64,000 nt of DNA. Source: Dendrolimus kikuchii (taxonomy: Eukaryota > Arthropoda > Insecta > Lepidoptera > Lasiocampidae). The position numbers were made by a program, and so were the translations under genes. Numbering within the stretch: position 1 is the first letter of the stretch; every line of letters begins with the position of its first letter. The notes under the pieces were generated by a model. The model saw only the letters and a list, made by a program, of their open reading frames with translations. It was not told the origin of the DNA and made no database searches. Location of the stretch: NCBI GenBank assembly GCA_019925095.2, contig CM034413.1:13351001-13415000 (forward strand), written 5' to 3'. This document shows positions 20,616 to 30,964 of the stretch, piece by piece.

Positions 20616-21751
20616 CTTTACTTTTCTAGCTTAGGTACTAGTGGTTTATTAGATATAATTCAATATCAACTCTTACAAAACTTGTATATCTCATAAACTG
20701 AAATGGAGATCAGATAGCGTAAAAAAGCCGTTTTGGATAAAAGTTTAATGCAATTGACACATGTCTAGATATACCGGTGGGTCTAAGAAATAGTATGAAG
20801 TTCTGCTTTATTTTGATACTTGGCACAATCGTAATACGAATTTGCAAAGCGACCTGCTTTAAGCTCTCTGGTTTTATAACTATTTGTTTTCTGTTACTGT
20901 TTGTTGAATAAACGAAAAAAAAAACATGAATGCAGTAGTATGTTGACCCTGCACTTAAAGGTGTGTGAAACGCGTCAAATCAGTTTGGACATGTAAAACT
21001 GTGAGACCTATCTAGCTATAGGATGATTATGGGCTGATATCTGTATAGAGTTAATTAATAATTATTTTGGCGAAATTATGTCCCCACTCCCCTCTTCTAA
21101 CTTAATCAATTTTTTTTTTTTGGTTTATTTGGGAAACATACAATAATTATAATTCTTACAATATAAACACATAACTTAATACACATCAACTAAGTTTCCA
21201 CTAAAAAAATAATTCTTGTTACGCATTTGGCTCATACAACTATAAGAAAATTATAATAAATTTGATGCAATATTGGAAAATTAGATTTAAAATAAAAAAA
21301 AGGAATTAAATAATACAATACAACTTGAAACAAAAACTACAATTTGTCTATTTATCTACATCATTCTTAAGTCATAATTATCATGTCATAAAAAAAATCG
21401 TGATACATGTTAAAAATAAAAGTCATAATATTAAAAAAAACAAACAAAATAATAATATAAATGAAATCAAAGTCAAACTAATAAAAATAAAGTATACGAG
21501 TATATATGAAATTAGTAGAACGTCATAATTTTTTATTTTTTATTATAGTGGATAATTCTGATAAAATCATGTTGCAAGTGTTCAAAGAATACTATCAACG
21601 GAAATTGCTTTAAATAAGATCCGTTAAGTCGTTTTTGAGATTCGATTAATTGCTTTTTCATGGTACAGCCATAGCCAAATGATGAAAATTGTAGACGTTT
21701 GTCACATCTACGGAAACCTCTATTGTAAGATAGATTTCCACGCACTAGTCA
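20616..21751. other. AT-rich, unassigned; possible LINE 3' UTR at 21110-21540
   Basis: A poly-T tract followed by GGTTTATTTGGGAAACATAC at 21112 could be the reversed 3' end of a retroelement. The A/T-rich open frames here (e.g. 21325-21528) are lysine/asparagine-rich low-complexity translations. Confidence 0.3.
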
Positions 21752-21761
21752 CATATTAAAC

Positions 21762-22163
21762 TTCTTCTTCTTCTTCTTCAGCCACTCTCAGTCCACTGCT
21801 GGACGTAGGCCTCCCCAAGTATGCGCCACATATCCCGGTCTCCCGTCTTCCTCATCCAGCCCCTGTCGGCGATCTTGCGCAGGTCGTCAGACCACCGGGC
21901 TGGAGGGCGTCCTACGCTACGTTTGCCGAGACGTGGTCTCCACTCCAGGACTCGTTTGCTCCATCGGCCGTTGGTCCTGCGACAGACGTGACCGGCCCAC
22001 TGCCACTTCAACTTGCTAATTTTGCGAGCTATGTCAGTTACCTTCGTTCTCTTACGGATGTCCTCATTTCTGATTTTATCCATAAGAGAAACACCTAACA
22101 TAGCTCGTTCCATAGCCCGTTGAGCGACTTTGAATTTGTGGACCAGTCCCGCTGTCAGTGTCC
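21762..22163 (-). mobile_element. RTE-C LINE 3' end with GAA-repeat tail
   Basis: A 5'-truncated LINE whose tail is a (GAA)n run (21762-21780 read reversed). TSD CATATTAAAC (21752-21761 and 22164-22173). It belongs to a different LINE family from RTE-A, as the tail and protein differ. Confidence 0.9.
21778..22113 (-). CDS. C-terminal fragment of an RTE-C reverse transcriptase
   Basis: An uninterrupted 111-codon frame with VSLMDKIRNEDIRKRTKV, KLKWQWAGHVCRR, VLEWRPRLGKRSVGRPPARW and the terminal AYVQQWTESG. This is the conserved tail of an insect RTE-type endonuclease/reverse transcriptase downstream of the catalytic palm. The palm is missing, so the copy is dead. The first methionine is internal to the original polyprotein; the frame stays open upstream to the truncation point near 22163. 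Related, broken copies lie at 62295 and 62606, and an ~40 bp scrap lies at 55040. Confidence 0.87.
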   Translation of the reverse strand: MERAMLGVSLMDKIRNEDIRKRTKVTDIARKISKLKWQWAGHVCRRTNGRWSKRVLEWRPRLGKRSVGRPPARWSDDLRKIADRGWMRKTGDRDMWRILGEAYVQQWTESG

Positions 22164-22173
22164 CATATTAAAC

Positions 22174-22620
22174 AATTTTAATTAATTTCATTTCACCCTA
22201 ATATACGGTGTCCATCGAAAAAGTTCAAGGAAGTCTTGGCAAAAATATTATGACATTAATTTCAAAGCTTACTGCAAAAATATATATAATCCAATGAAAT
22301 TATTTGAAGGATATAAATTATCTGATGACTTCCTCTCCGTTGCAAGGCCGTGAATTTTTCTCTGATGAATGGTTACGAGCAACAAAAATAATTGTAAGCG
22401 GTAACTAACGTAAAGATATATGAGCGGTTTGTTTACGTTTATATAAAAATGAGAAAGCCATTTAGTTTCTTCAATGGACCCGTAATAAACTGTTGCGTCA
22501 ATGCTTGTTAGATGTTTGGAGATTGTTTAGATTGGTGGATTAGTTTTTATGTTAGATAAGCATGTATGTGCGAGCCATTCCGTACCCGTTGCTATAACGA
22601 CGAAATATTCATTAGTGATT
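22174..22620. other. unassigned AT-rich stretch
   Basis: No gene recognised. Confidence 0.35.
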
Positions 22621-22894
22621 TTTTTTATTTATTTTTTATTGCAGGAGTTCAGCAGACAGGCAAACAGACGGCTCACTTGATGGAAAGCAGTTACCATCGC
22701 CTATGGACATTTGCAACACCAAAGTTGCTACAAATGCGCTGCTGCTCTCTTAAGGGAGACTGGAACCTGGTCATTGATGTCGGAACACAACTCAAGGTTG
22801 TTATGGTGACATACGCTGTGGGTTGTTTTCTCGCCTGTTACGACAGGCCGCCCGGCCGCAGGAAATTTTATTCTTTCTCCGTTCCTGCACGGAT
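22621..22894 (-). mobile_element. P-family element, internally deleted
   Basis: The minus strand runs ATCCGTGCAGGAACGGAG to TCCTGCAATAAAAAATAAA. The block containing TTTGCCCGACTGGATGGC is deleted (direct join of ATGGTGACATAC to GCTGTGGG). Confidence 0.85.
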
Positions 22895-23065
22895 AGAATC
22901 ACAAGGGCAGCGCCACTTTTTTGACTATATTTGTTTATCCCTCGGCAATTGTACTTTCTTTCTATACACTTAACGTGTATCAAATTTTTGTGACAATCTA
23001 ATCTGTAGTTAAGGCGTGAAAACGTCGCAAAAAAACTTGCATTTGCATTTGTTAGGATACTACTT

Positions 23066-23310
23066 AATTAAACTACGTTTTAACGGTTTTGAGCGCGTTA
23101 TTTTAATTGAATTTTATTATTCAGACGTTTCGGCCACTTTTCAGTAGCCATGATTATGTGATCAATTGTGTTTACTGCTCGCGAAAATTGAAGGAAATAC
23201 TACAGGATATTACTGTAAAGTTTCATCAAAATCCGTCCAGTAGTCTTTGCGTGAAAGGAAAAACAAACATCTTGAAACTTTCTAGTTTATTATATATTAA
23301 TAAGATTACT
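23066..23310. repeat. family Q fragment joined to an H3 fragment
   Basis: Bases 23066-23155 carry the Q core and CAGACGTTTCGGCCACTTTT. Bases 23190-23310 match the H3 Helitron body (GTAAAGTTTCATCAAAATCC). Neither has its own ends here. Confidence 0.55.
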
Positions 23311-23561
23311 TTCTCACAAATCGATGATCGTTCACGCCATCTGTGACCCACTGGTCCATTTCGATTCCACTCCTGCATTTGAATGGTGCACGTTTTCGAT
23401 TCCTTGCGTATTAATCTCGGTCGTTTGTGTCGTAAATAAATATGGACACGTGTCGTGTGAACGCGGCTTAATGTACCGTTGACAAACTCAACTACGTTCT
23501 GAAATGTTATGATTATTTAAATCAATTTGTATTTGTATAAACCTATTAGACATTTTATGAT

Positions 23562-23719
23562 ACATACATACATACATACATAACTTCACGCCAGTTCCCT
23601 TGCGGGGTAGGCACGAACAACAGAGTGCCATTTAGGCTTATTCTTACACACCTCACTTGCCTCTTTGACATTCATAACTCTTGTCATGCAAGCTCGTCTG
23701 TTCTTAAGGCATTTTTAAA
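23562..23719 (-). mobile_element. RTE-A LINE 3' end, short
   Basis: Minus-strand tail covering the last ~45 codons and the long (TATG)n tail. TSD ACATTTTATGAT (23550-23561 and 23720-23731). About ten non-element bases (ATTTTTAAA) separate the LINE from the right TSD. Confidence 0.9.
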
Positions 23720-23731
23720 ACATTTTATGAT

Positions 23732-23992
23732 GCTTTAAAAAAATATAATATTTAATTTATAAGCTGGTCGAATTTCATTTCAATCTTTTCAGAAGTTTTC
23801 ATGTGATGCTGTATCAGACAGAAAAAAAATCTAAAACTTGTATTTTCAAAATTTGCTGGTTTGAATTAGCCCGCTACAATTTTTTTACTCATTTTTAATT
23901 TTATTCTACTAACTGCAATAACTACAACGGATTTATTATATTATAGACGTAGTTTAATTTATAATTTACTGTCATTTTAAATAGGTTAATAT
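23732..23992. other. unassigned AT-rich stretch
   Basis: No gene recognised. Confidence 0.3.
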
Positions 23993-24172
23993 TACATACA
24001 TTCATACGAATTACACCTGTTTCCCATAGGGGTAGGCAGACACGATGAATATCTACTTCAACTACTTTCTCTTCATACATGCACGTTTATTTGAGCTGTT
24101 TTTTGCCTAACTTTTGTTTAACAGTTCTGCTATTAAATCATGGTGTGTACGTCGCTGTCTACCGGCACCAAC
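23993..24172 (-). mobile_element. RTE-B LINE 3' end fragment
   Basis: The plus strand shows CACCTGTTTCCCATAGGGGT and AGGCAGACACGATG, the RTE-B 3' UTR reversed. It is followed by a diverged coding tail up to ACCGGCACCAAC. Truncated by a TA/TG microsatellite. Confidence 0.7.
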
Positions 24173-24526
24173 TGTATATATATGTGTGTGTATATGTATA
24201 TATATAAAAGGAAAGTCGTGTTAGTTACACTATTTATAACTCCAAAACGGCTGTACCGATTTGGCTGAAAATTGGTGGCGAGGTAGCTTAGAACCAGGAG
24301 ACGGACATAGGATACTTTTTATCCCGTTGGAACCGATAGGTGGCGCTGAGATCGGGTTCTAGATTCCTCCTAATCACCTGGTGCGATTTTGGTGATTTTA
24401 TTTTTGTGTGTTTGAGTGGGTTCCCGGATGGTTTAGATTCGCAATTGGAACCAGTACGTGGCGCTGGGATCGGGTCTCCTAGATTTTTATCTTTTCAGAG
24501 CAGGACAACGTCTGCCGGGGCCGCAC
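24173..24526 (+). mobile_element. Helitron-like element, family H5
   Basis: Begins in a TATATA-rich stretch before AAAGGAAAGTCGTGTTAGTT. It runs through GCTGTACCGATTTGGCTGAA and ends ACAACGTCTGCCGGGGCCGC. The expected CTAG end is changed. Homologous, in opposite orientation, to 43605-44044. Confidence 0.65.
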
Positions 24527-24579
24527 ATATATATACACACTTTTCAAGGCTCTTATTTAATAATATTAATATTAAGGTA

Positions 24580-24724
24580 CATACATACATACATACATAC
24601 ATAACTTCACGCTAGTTCTCTTGCGGGGTAGGCACGAGCAACAGAGCGCCATTTAGGCTTATTCTTACACACCTCACTTGCTTCTTTCACATTCATAACT
24701 CTTGTCATGCACGCTCGTCTGTTC
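24580..24724 (-). mobile_element. RTE-A LINE 3' end, shortest class
   Basis: About 145 bp: the last ~35 codons plus a five- to six-unit CATA tail. TSD TTAAGGTA (24572-24579 and 24725-24732); its first bases coincide with element sequence, so the true length is ambiguous. Confidence 0.88.
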
Positions 24725-24732
24725 TTAAGGTA

Positions 24733-25107
24733 GATAGATAAATAGACAGATAATACTTTAATGTTCACTAAAATATTAAATTCCAGTCTGGTTTTTTTTG
24801 CTGTCCGTGCCGTTGAATTGTATTCGGCTTCGTTGTGCAACAGCGCACCGTGTCCGCGTTGGATTGTACGTCCGAAAATATTTTACATTATATTAGATAG
24901 CAAACGCACATTACGACTTGCCGTCTGGTATATTCGTATAAATTATTGCCCGAGCATTCTTTTTTGGTCGTGAAGATGTTTCGAATGATTCCCGCCTGTA
25001 TTCTTGTTCTTGAATATTCAGTTGGGTCACGTTGGTAATAGTGTTAGTGCGCGTTGGCGTTTTCTAATATTCAGAGGTCAAACACATAACAAAATGTGCA
25101 GTTTATG
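24733..25107. other. unassigned
   Basis: No gene or repeat recognised. Confidence 0.3.
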
Positions 25108-25111
25108 ATAT

Positions 25112-25536
25112 TGTTACATGCCGACAAAAGCAAATTCACACCTGCCTGCCATAAAGAACAGTTTATTACTTTCCCGCATTTGGACTTCTTTTGTTTACTT
25201 TGTGTTTAAAATTTGTAATGGAGGAAAAACAGCCTATTGTGTATTGTAAACTTTTATGACAGTCATTAGACAGGTGTGTCGAACTAACTCTGGGAAATTA
25301 TTGTTTTGCGTCGAGACATGAGATGACATGAGGGGTGATCAAGCGAGGATTACGATACGAGCAAGACGTGCATTCGATAAGCGATATAGTGATGGACTTT
25401 GCGCGTGTTATTGAATCGTGCAGTTCTTACTGGTTGTGTCCAGTTATATTTGTACCTGTGTTATACGTGTTTGTTTCTAATAAATTCTATAGTAATTCCA
25501 ACGGCATTTTTAATTCGAGTCCCGTAACTCGTAACA
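25112..25536 (+). mobile_element. solo LTR (family L), copy 3
   Basis: TGTTACATGCCGACAAAAGC start and CGTAACA end, with a perfect ATAT duplication (25108-25111 and 25537-25540). The segment corresponding to TAGTATAAAGCAATGCC in other copies is deleted, so its TATA box is missing. At 425 bp it is one of the shortest copies. Confidence 0.88.
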
Positions 25537-25540
25537 ATAT

Positions 25541-25983
25541 GTTAGTTGTTTATGATATTAGTGCGGTAAGTTGGTTTCACCGAACGAGTAGACGAATTTA
25601 AGCCCGAAACGAGTACGAGGGCTCACCATAGTCACGAGTTTGTAAAAATCCACAACCGCACGCGTGTCATACGATTTTCAACACATTTCCGAGAAAACAG
25701 TGCGTTAGTGAAACAAACGGTAATATCTGTCGCAGTCGCAACAGTGCTAATATGAAAATTGCGCACATTTGCAAATGCAAGACTCAGCGTAATGCTAGCC
25801 GCTAAGATCAGCGCTGTTCTTCCGCCTGGAACCAACAGGTGGAGTCAGGGAGCGCAATACAAATATAAAATCGATTTAGTTAAATAATCATAAAAATAAA
25901 TAGGATTATTAGACAAATTTATATCAAAATAATAATAATAAACATATATATCTATTAATATCATAAATGCGAAAGTAACTCTG
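25541..25983. other. dispersed-repeat fragment plus unassigned sequence
   Basis: Bases 25640-25710 share a GTGTCATACGATTTTCAACAC-like segment with 10585-10625. The rest is unassigned. Confidence 0.35.
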
Positions 25984-26295
25984 TTTTTTTTTATTGCAGG
26001 AAATCAGCAGACAGGCAGACGGCCCACTTGATGGAAAGCGGTTACCATCCCCTATGGACATTTGCAACACCGAAGGTGCTACAAATGCGCTGCTGCTCTC
26101 TTGAGGGAGACTGGAACCTGGTCACTAATGCCGGAACACAACTCAAGGTTGTTATGGGGACATACTTTAGACCAGGGGTGGTAGCCATCTGGTCGGGCAA
26201 ATGCCCTGCCACCTGGCTGTGGGTTGTTTTGTCGCCTTTTACGACAGGCTGCCCCAACGCAGGAAATTGTATTCTTTCTCCGTTCCTGCACGGAT
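25984..26295 (-). mobile_element. P-family short interspersed element, full length
   Basis: The minus strand runs ATCCGTGCAGGAACGGAG to the CAATAAAAAAAA tail. This is the CCTGCGTTGGGGC subfamily. Confidence 0.9.
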
Positions 26296-27094
26296 TCTAT
26301 ATATAAAGATATTGAAGAAAATATTATATTTAAAGTTTTGCATGTAATAAAATAATTCGAACACAGTAAAAATCTATCGCGTCTGCCAACATGAAAATAA
26401 AATGTAGTTAATACCCTTTTTATATAATTGACAGATTTTGAATTACAAGCTACACAATTACCACATCATGTTAGATTTATATATATTGTTAAATAAAATT
26501 ATTGAGAACTACTCTATAGAAAACAGGCGCTAATCACAGAATAAATAAAAATATAACATTATTATTCAATTGAGGAAATGGCCGATTGTATCGTTTAGAA
26601 ATAAGAGGGTACGTAACAAAATTAATTATTAACACAGAAAACATGACAAGAACAACTATGCAACGAAATAAACGTAACAATCTTTCGCACGACGGTCAAA
26701 AATATTTAGTTTATGCAAGTGGTAATACAATATGAAGTAAAATTTCGATGTGCGTGTCACAACACGACTATCCTCTAGCTTTTTCGGCTCTTGAAAGAGC
26801 TGGAGTGAGAGGTGTCATTCCAAATTATATTATGTGTCTCTACTGAGCTAAGTGCTAAAGGAGATATACAGTTCTTACAGGCCACCAGAAGCCACAGATG
26901 GCCACCTAAAGCCCGAGATGGCCATCGAACGCCAATGATTGGCCAACTAAGCCGCGGAAGTAGCCAGCGGAAAACTGCTGAGAAGCTATCGCCATCCGGA
27001 GCAGACTCCAGCAGCTCCAAACTCAATTACCGGTGGGTAGTTGCCCACTGACTTGCAGCCGGGGTAAAGAGTTATACCTTGAGGCCCCAACCTA
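26296..27094. other. AT-rich, then a coding-like patch of unknown origin
   Basis: Bases 26870-27050 are less AT-rich and read as an open frame ending KLNYRWVVAH. They lie directly before a LINE fragment and may be unrelated retroelement debris. I recognise no domain in it. Confidence 0.3.
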
Positions 27095-27546
27095 GAATCG
27101 ATTGAGCGGAGAGCCAGGAAGTTGATAGGCAACGACCAGCTATTTAATGACAAATTACAAAGTCTCGAACATCGACGCAGGGTTGCCAGCTTGTCGCTTT
27201 TCTATCGGATACATTTTGGAGAGTGTGCATTGGAGCTTTTCAATCTCATCCCGCCGTCTCCCTTCCATCATCGGACAACCAGACGCACTGGCATGCGGCA
27301 CCGCTATATGGTGGACATACCACCTGCACGAACAAAGCGCTTTGAGTCCACCTTCATTATGCGCACCGCAAAGGAGTGGAACTCACTGCCGGAGTCTGTT
27401 TCTCCCGAAACCTACAACTTGGGTGTCTTCAAGTCTCGTGTGAATAGGTACCTTCTAGGTAAGCGTGCTCGATCTTAGACCATATCTCCGCTCAAATCGA
27501 GCGAGATAATGGTCAAACGCGAACCTATACGGAATAAAAAAAAAAT
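27095..27546 (+). mobile_element. LINE 3' end (family J)
   Basis: A 5'-truncated non-LTR retrotransposon: coding tail to 27478, then a ~60-base 3' UTR (CGAGCGAGATAATGGTCAAA) and an A-rich end after GGAATAAAA. A second, frame-damaged copy with the same 3' UTR is at 63540-63920. Confidence 0.82.
27122..27478 (+). CDS. C-terminal fragment of a LINE reverse transcriptase (family J)
   Basis: An open frame of 118 codons. IGNDQLFNDKLQSLEHRRRV, ASLSLFYRIHFGECALELF, NLIPPSP and FIMRTAKEWNSLPESV are the conserved tail found after the palm/thumb in many insect CR1/Jockey-like reverse transcriptases. The tail normally has an RxLEhRR...FyrihhG..s.eL motif and a W-N-x-L-P box, and both are visible. The frame is open upstream to ~27095 (ERRARKL), so the methionine is not a true start. 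The catalytic domain is missing. Clade placement is uncertain. Confidence 0.82.
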   Translation: MIGNDQLFNDKLQSLEHRRRVASLSLFYRIHFGECALELFNLIPPSPFHHRTTRRTGMRHRYMVDIPPARTKRFESTFIMRTAKEWNSLPESVSPETYNLGVFKSRVNRYLLGKRARS

Positions 27547-27744
27547 ACCTCGTTACAAACCGAGGAAGAAGACCCTGGAAAAAAAGAACAGTTCTTCAGA
27601 GCGAAACAGCTATATCTCTCTTTTATTTTTAGCCAGCCGTTTTGCGCAAGTCTTTTCTATAGCGTTCGTAAACTGAATCCTAATTTAACGACAGTAATAC
27701 AATGTCAGCTGTCATATGTCGCGCCTGTCGGCGTGGTGTTGCGC

Positions 27745-27786
27745 GTGAGTCACCCCGGGGATCCCTTTCCTCGGCCGGTGACTCAC
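27745..27786. repeat. perfect 10-bp inverted repeat with two AP-1-like words
   Basis: GTGAGTCACC (27745-27754) and GGTGACTCAC (27777-27786) are exact reverse complements, separated by a 22-base GC-rich spacer with CCCGGGGATCC. Each arm contains TGAGTCA/TGACTCA, the consensus AP-1 heptamer. Function is unproven. Confidence 0.6.
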
Positions 27787-28024
27787 TTGGCGCCATTCCA
27801 CAGTCGCATTTACGACTAATATATTGCGTAAAATGTTAACACAATCGTATAAAGTATATAGGTTAGTGGGACGCGCCTTTGTGTATTGGACATTCGTTAG
27901 TTTTCGTATTGGATACATTTCTTAAATCGAGCCGAGTGAATTAATGTAGTTAGGTAGCCTGATTTACGTCTGCATTAGCCTAGTAGTTAGTTAACTTGCG
28001 AAATAAGTCCTCATACAAAAGTGC

Positions 28025-28203
28025 CAGATTCTCAATTCGATTCTGTTTTTTTTTTTGTATGTTTGTTACGCAATTTCTTAGTCAATTGTGGACCGATTAA
28101 AAAAAATATTACGAAATAGTATAAAAGGTGTTCTAGAGATGGTCCCATTGTCGCTAAGTTAGGATCTGATGAGGGCAAACGAGAGCAATTTTCGAATATT
28201 ACT
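28025..28203 (+). repeat. dispersed repeat shared with 33410-33600
   Basis: Common words in the same order: CAATTCGATT, TTTGTATGTTTSTTA, AATTGTGGACCGATT-like, GATGGTCCCA-like and TTTTCGAATATTA-like. Family unknown. Confidence 0.55.
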
Positions 28204-28205
28204 TA

Positions 28206-28795
28206 GTCTGGCCATAAATACTGTTACAATTAAAAAGGAACAAAATGTTACATTTGAATTTGAAATCTGTCATTTTTATATGATTGTGCATTGTATTTTT
28301 TTTGCGATTTAAACGTTTTGCGATATTAAAATGGAGTGCGGCGATAAAGAGAACCGAATCGCTGTGATTGCATTACACATAGTAGGCAGGTAAAACTCTC
28401 CATACGCTTGGTATTAGTCAAATGTTTGTGTACCGAGCTATTAATAGGTACAATGAGACCTCCTCTGTTTATGATAGAAAAAGATCTGGCCGTCCACGTA
28501 GTGTTCGTACGAAAAAGGTGGTCAAAGCAGTAAGGGAAAGAATTCGAAGAAATCCTGTCCGAAAGCAAAAGTTTTTTTCTCGGGAGATGAATGACACCTA
28601 GAACCATGTCGCGTATCTTAAAAGATGACTTAGGACTTGCAGCTCATAAGAGACGCACTGGTCATTTTTTAACTCATAATTTAAAAAAGAATAAGGTGGT
28701 AAAATCGAAGCAACTACTGAAGCGGTACGCAAAGGGAGGTCACAGAAAAATGTTGATAGAATTTTGTTTGTGGTGTCAAGTAAAACATCTAAAAA
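28206..28795 (+). mobile_element. mariner-type transposon remnant
   Basis: A putative 5' end at TA|GTCTGGCCATAAATACTG precedes a frame-shifted transposase start. The 3' half with the catalytic residues and the other terminal repeat is missing. Extent to the right is uncertain. Confidence 0.65.
28331..28780 (+). pseudogene. mariner transposase, N-terminal part, frameshifted and truncated
   Basis: Read across at least two frameshifts it shows an ATG-start segment (MECGDKENRIAVIALH), then YNETSSVYDRKRSGRPRSV, then ERIRRNPVRKQK. After another shift come TMSRILKDDLGLAAHKRRTG and LLKRYAKGGHRKML. These are the paired helix-turn-helix DNA-binding region and linker of a mariner (IS630/Tc1 superfamily) transposase. 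The family continues with a strand carrying the first catalytic aspartate. Here that is replaced by unrelated sequence (IEFCLWCQV), so no active enzyme can be made. A stop follows GR near 28391. It resembles the mori-type mariners of moths, by memory only. Confidence 0.75.
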
Positions 28796-28875
28796 AAACA
28801 AAAAAATTGCACAATATAGTCATTTTTTATTTTTTTCTTGTTACTTTGAAGTTGGTTTTGCGGCATTATAGTTAA

Positions 28876-29170
28876 ATTGATTATTAAAACGTTAAGCGTT
28901 ACATTGCAGGCTCCCATGGTGGATGGTGGGCCTGTTTTGTTTTGATTGCTCGGACACCGACCCTCGTCTAGACCGGGGGCCCTCTATCATCCAACCCTCT
29001 ACGCAAACAAACACACTTAACAATTATAAAACGTTTGTTTCTATCGTATTAATTGTTTTTAGGCGTTGCATTTGTTGCATGGTTAATGTTGCACTTAGTA
29101 TACATACTATATGAATTAAAATCGAGCTTGCTATGTATTTCACTTTGTATGTATGTAATATACAGCTAAA
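28876..29170. other. unassigned
   Basis: No gene recognised. Confidence 0.3.
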
Positions 29171-29174
29171 ATAA

Positions 29175-29936
29175 TGTTACGAGTTAGCGGGACTCGAATC
29201 AAAATGCCGTTAGAATTATTATAGAGTTTATTAGAACTATACAAACACGTATAACACCGGTAAAAATATAAAGAATGACTAAACAGATATACAATGCAAA
29301 AGTGGATGGATGCAGAAGTCGTGGAAGGCCACGACACACTTTCCATGATCAAATCGATCGTGTACTAGCAGAAGGTGATGTCAGGAGACTTAAGAACAGA
29401 CGAGCGTGCATGACAAGAGCTATGAATGTCAAAGAAGCGAGTGAGGTGTGTAAGAATAAGCCTGAATGGCGCTCTGTTGTTCGTGCCTACCCCGCAAGGA
29501 AACTGGCGTGAAGTTATGTATGTACAAATATAACCGAACATAACAAATCCTAACGTAATGCAGAAGCTCGTAATTCAATAAAACGCGCAAAGTCCGTCAC
29601 TATTAGATTCCCAAATGTACACACGTCACGTCCGTAACGTAGTTGTAGCCCAACTGACCCCTCTCTCAATCAAGCCGTCGTTTTATACTTCACAAATGCG
29701 AATATGCCCGGCAAAGTCCACACAATTTCCTAGAATTAGCTTGCACTTGTAATCCGCAACACCTGGCTAATGATGCTAGTTCTCCACAATAACTAGGAAC
29801 GTATGCCAATAAATAAGTGAACAAAAGAAGACGATCATAAAAGGATTACAAACAGTTCAAATGCCGACAGGTAATAAAATGTGCTTTTACAGATCTGTAT
29901 ATGGAATTTGTCTTTGTCGCGGCCTAGATTGTAACA
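29175..29936 (-). mobile_element. solo LTR (family L), copy 4, split by an RTE-A insertion
   Basis: Ends TGTTAC...TGTAACA with a perfect ATAA duplication (29171-29174 and 29937-29940). An RTE-A LINE occupies 29271-29525. Removing it leaves ~500 bp, similar to the copy at 11406. Sense strand is minus. Confidence 0.9.
29271..29525 (+). mobile_element. RTE-A LINE 3' end inside a solo LTR
   Basis: Encodes MTKQIYNAKVDGCRSRG to YPARKLA (normally YPARELA) in one frame, with a very short TATG tail. TSD AAATATA (29264-29270 and 29526-29532). The unoccupied site (GGTACAAATATAACCG) survives in the LTR at 11406. Confidence 0.92.
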
Positions 29937-29995
29937 ATAATTTAGATCCTAAACCAAACATCGTTAAACTCGTATCGGCGATAACAAAAAAATAT

Positions 29996-30281
29996 ACATA
30001 CATACATATTGTCACGCCTGTTTCCCATTAGGGTAGGCAGAGACGATCGATCTCCACCTACTACGATCCTGCCAAACACTTTTCGCTTCATCAATTTTCA
30101 TTAATCTTTTCATACGTACACGCTTATTTAAACTGCTTTTTCTTCAAAATGTCTTCAATTTGATCATGTGGGTACGTCTCGGTTTACCGGCACCGACTCT
30201 AACACTCACATTGCTGTCATATACTTGTTTTGTGATTCTGCTTTCATTCATTCTCTCTACATGCCCAAACCATCTTAACAG
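29996..30281 (-). mobile_element. RTE-B LINE 3' end
   Basis: Plus-strand words TATTGTCACGCCTGTTTCCC and AGGGTAGGCAGAGACGAT mark the reversed 3' UTR after a CATA tail. The coding tail extends to ~30280 (CATGCCCAAACCATCTTAAC). TSD AAAAAATAT (29987-29995 and 30282-30290). Confidence 0.82.
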
Positions 30282-30319
30282 AAAAAATATGAATATTAAA
30301 TACAGAGATATCGTCTATA

Positions 30320-30425
30320 CACCCCAAAGGTCTCACAATTAGGGATGCCAAAGATCGCGCGAAGTGGAGAAGAAAAAGTTACAAGCGGACCCCGAGCTTT
30401 GCTGGGCAGACGCTCCGAAAGCAAC
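30320..30425 (+). pseudogene. small LINE C-terminal fragment
   Basis: Reads RDAKDRAKWRRK in one frame, the D/N-R-x-x-W-R motif common at the end of RTE/CR1-type polyproteins. Too short to place. Confidence 0.35.
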
Positions 30426-30492
30426 AGGGATTTAGCACTAGAACGATGATGACTAAAAAGCGGAGATCTATGAGTAATATTAATAAAAAATA

Positions 30493-30921
30493 CATACATA
30501 CATAACTTCACGCCAGTTCCCTTGCGGGGTAGGCACGAACAACAGAACGCCATTTAGGCTTATTCTTACACACCTCACTTGCTTCTTTGACATTCATAAC
30601 TTGTCATGCACGCTCGTTTGTTTTTAAGGCTCCTGACATCACCTTCTGCTAGTACACGATCAATTTGATCATGGAAGGTGTGTCGTGGCCTTCCACGACT
30701 TCTGCATCCATACACTTTTGCATTGTATATCTGTTTAGTCATTCTTTCATCATGCATTCTTTCCACATGCCCGAACCACCGGAGCATTCCTTTACTTACC
30801 TTCACCCTGACACTCTTTCTTACTTCGGTATTACGAACGCGGTCCGCGAGCGTCACTCCGCAGATTTGGCGCAGTGCTCGCATCTCGACCGCGTTTACTC
30901 TGCTTTCATGCTCTCTCTTCC
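30493..30921 (-). mobile_element. RTE-A LINE 3' end
   Basis: The minus strand reads MRALRQICGVTLADRVRNTE through RKSVRVKVSKGML (a 24-nt in-frame deletion removes RVGLKESV) and GRPRHTFHDQIDRV. A 3-nt loss near the end shifts the terminal frame. TSD ATTAATAAAAAATA (30479-30492 and 30922-30935). Confidence 0.92.
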
Positions 30922-30964
30922 ATTAATAAAAAATAATACTTTGTAATCTAGTTCACCTGTAAAA

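Noticed and set aside
27122..27478. Host gene candidate with a good open frame
   Set aside because: The WNSLPESV and HRRRVASLSLFYRIHFGEC motifs mark it as a LINE reverse-transcriptase tail, and a second damaged copy with the same 3' UTR is at 63540.
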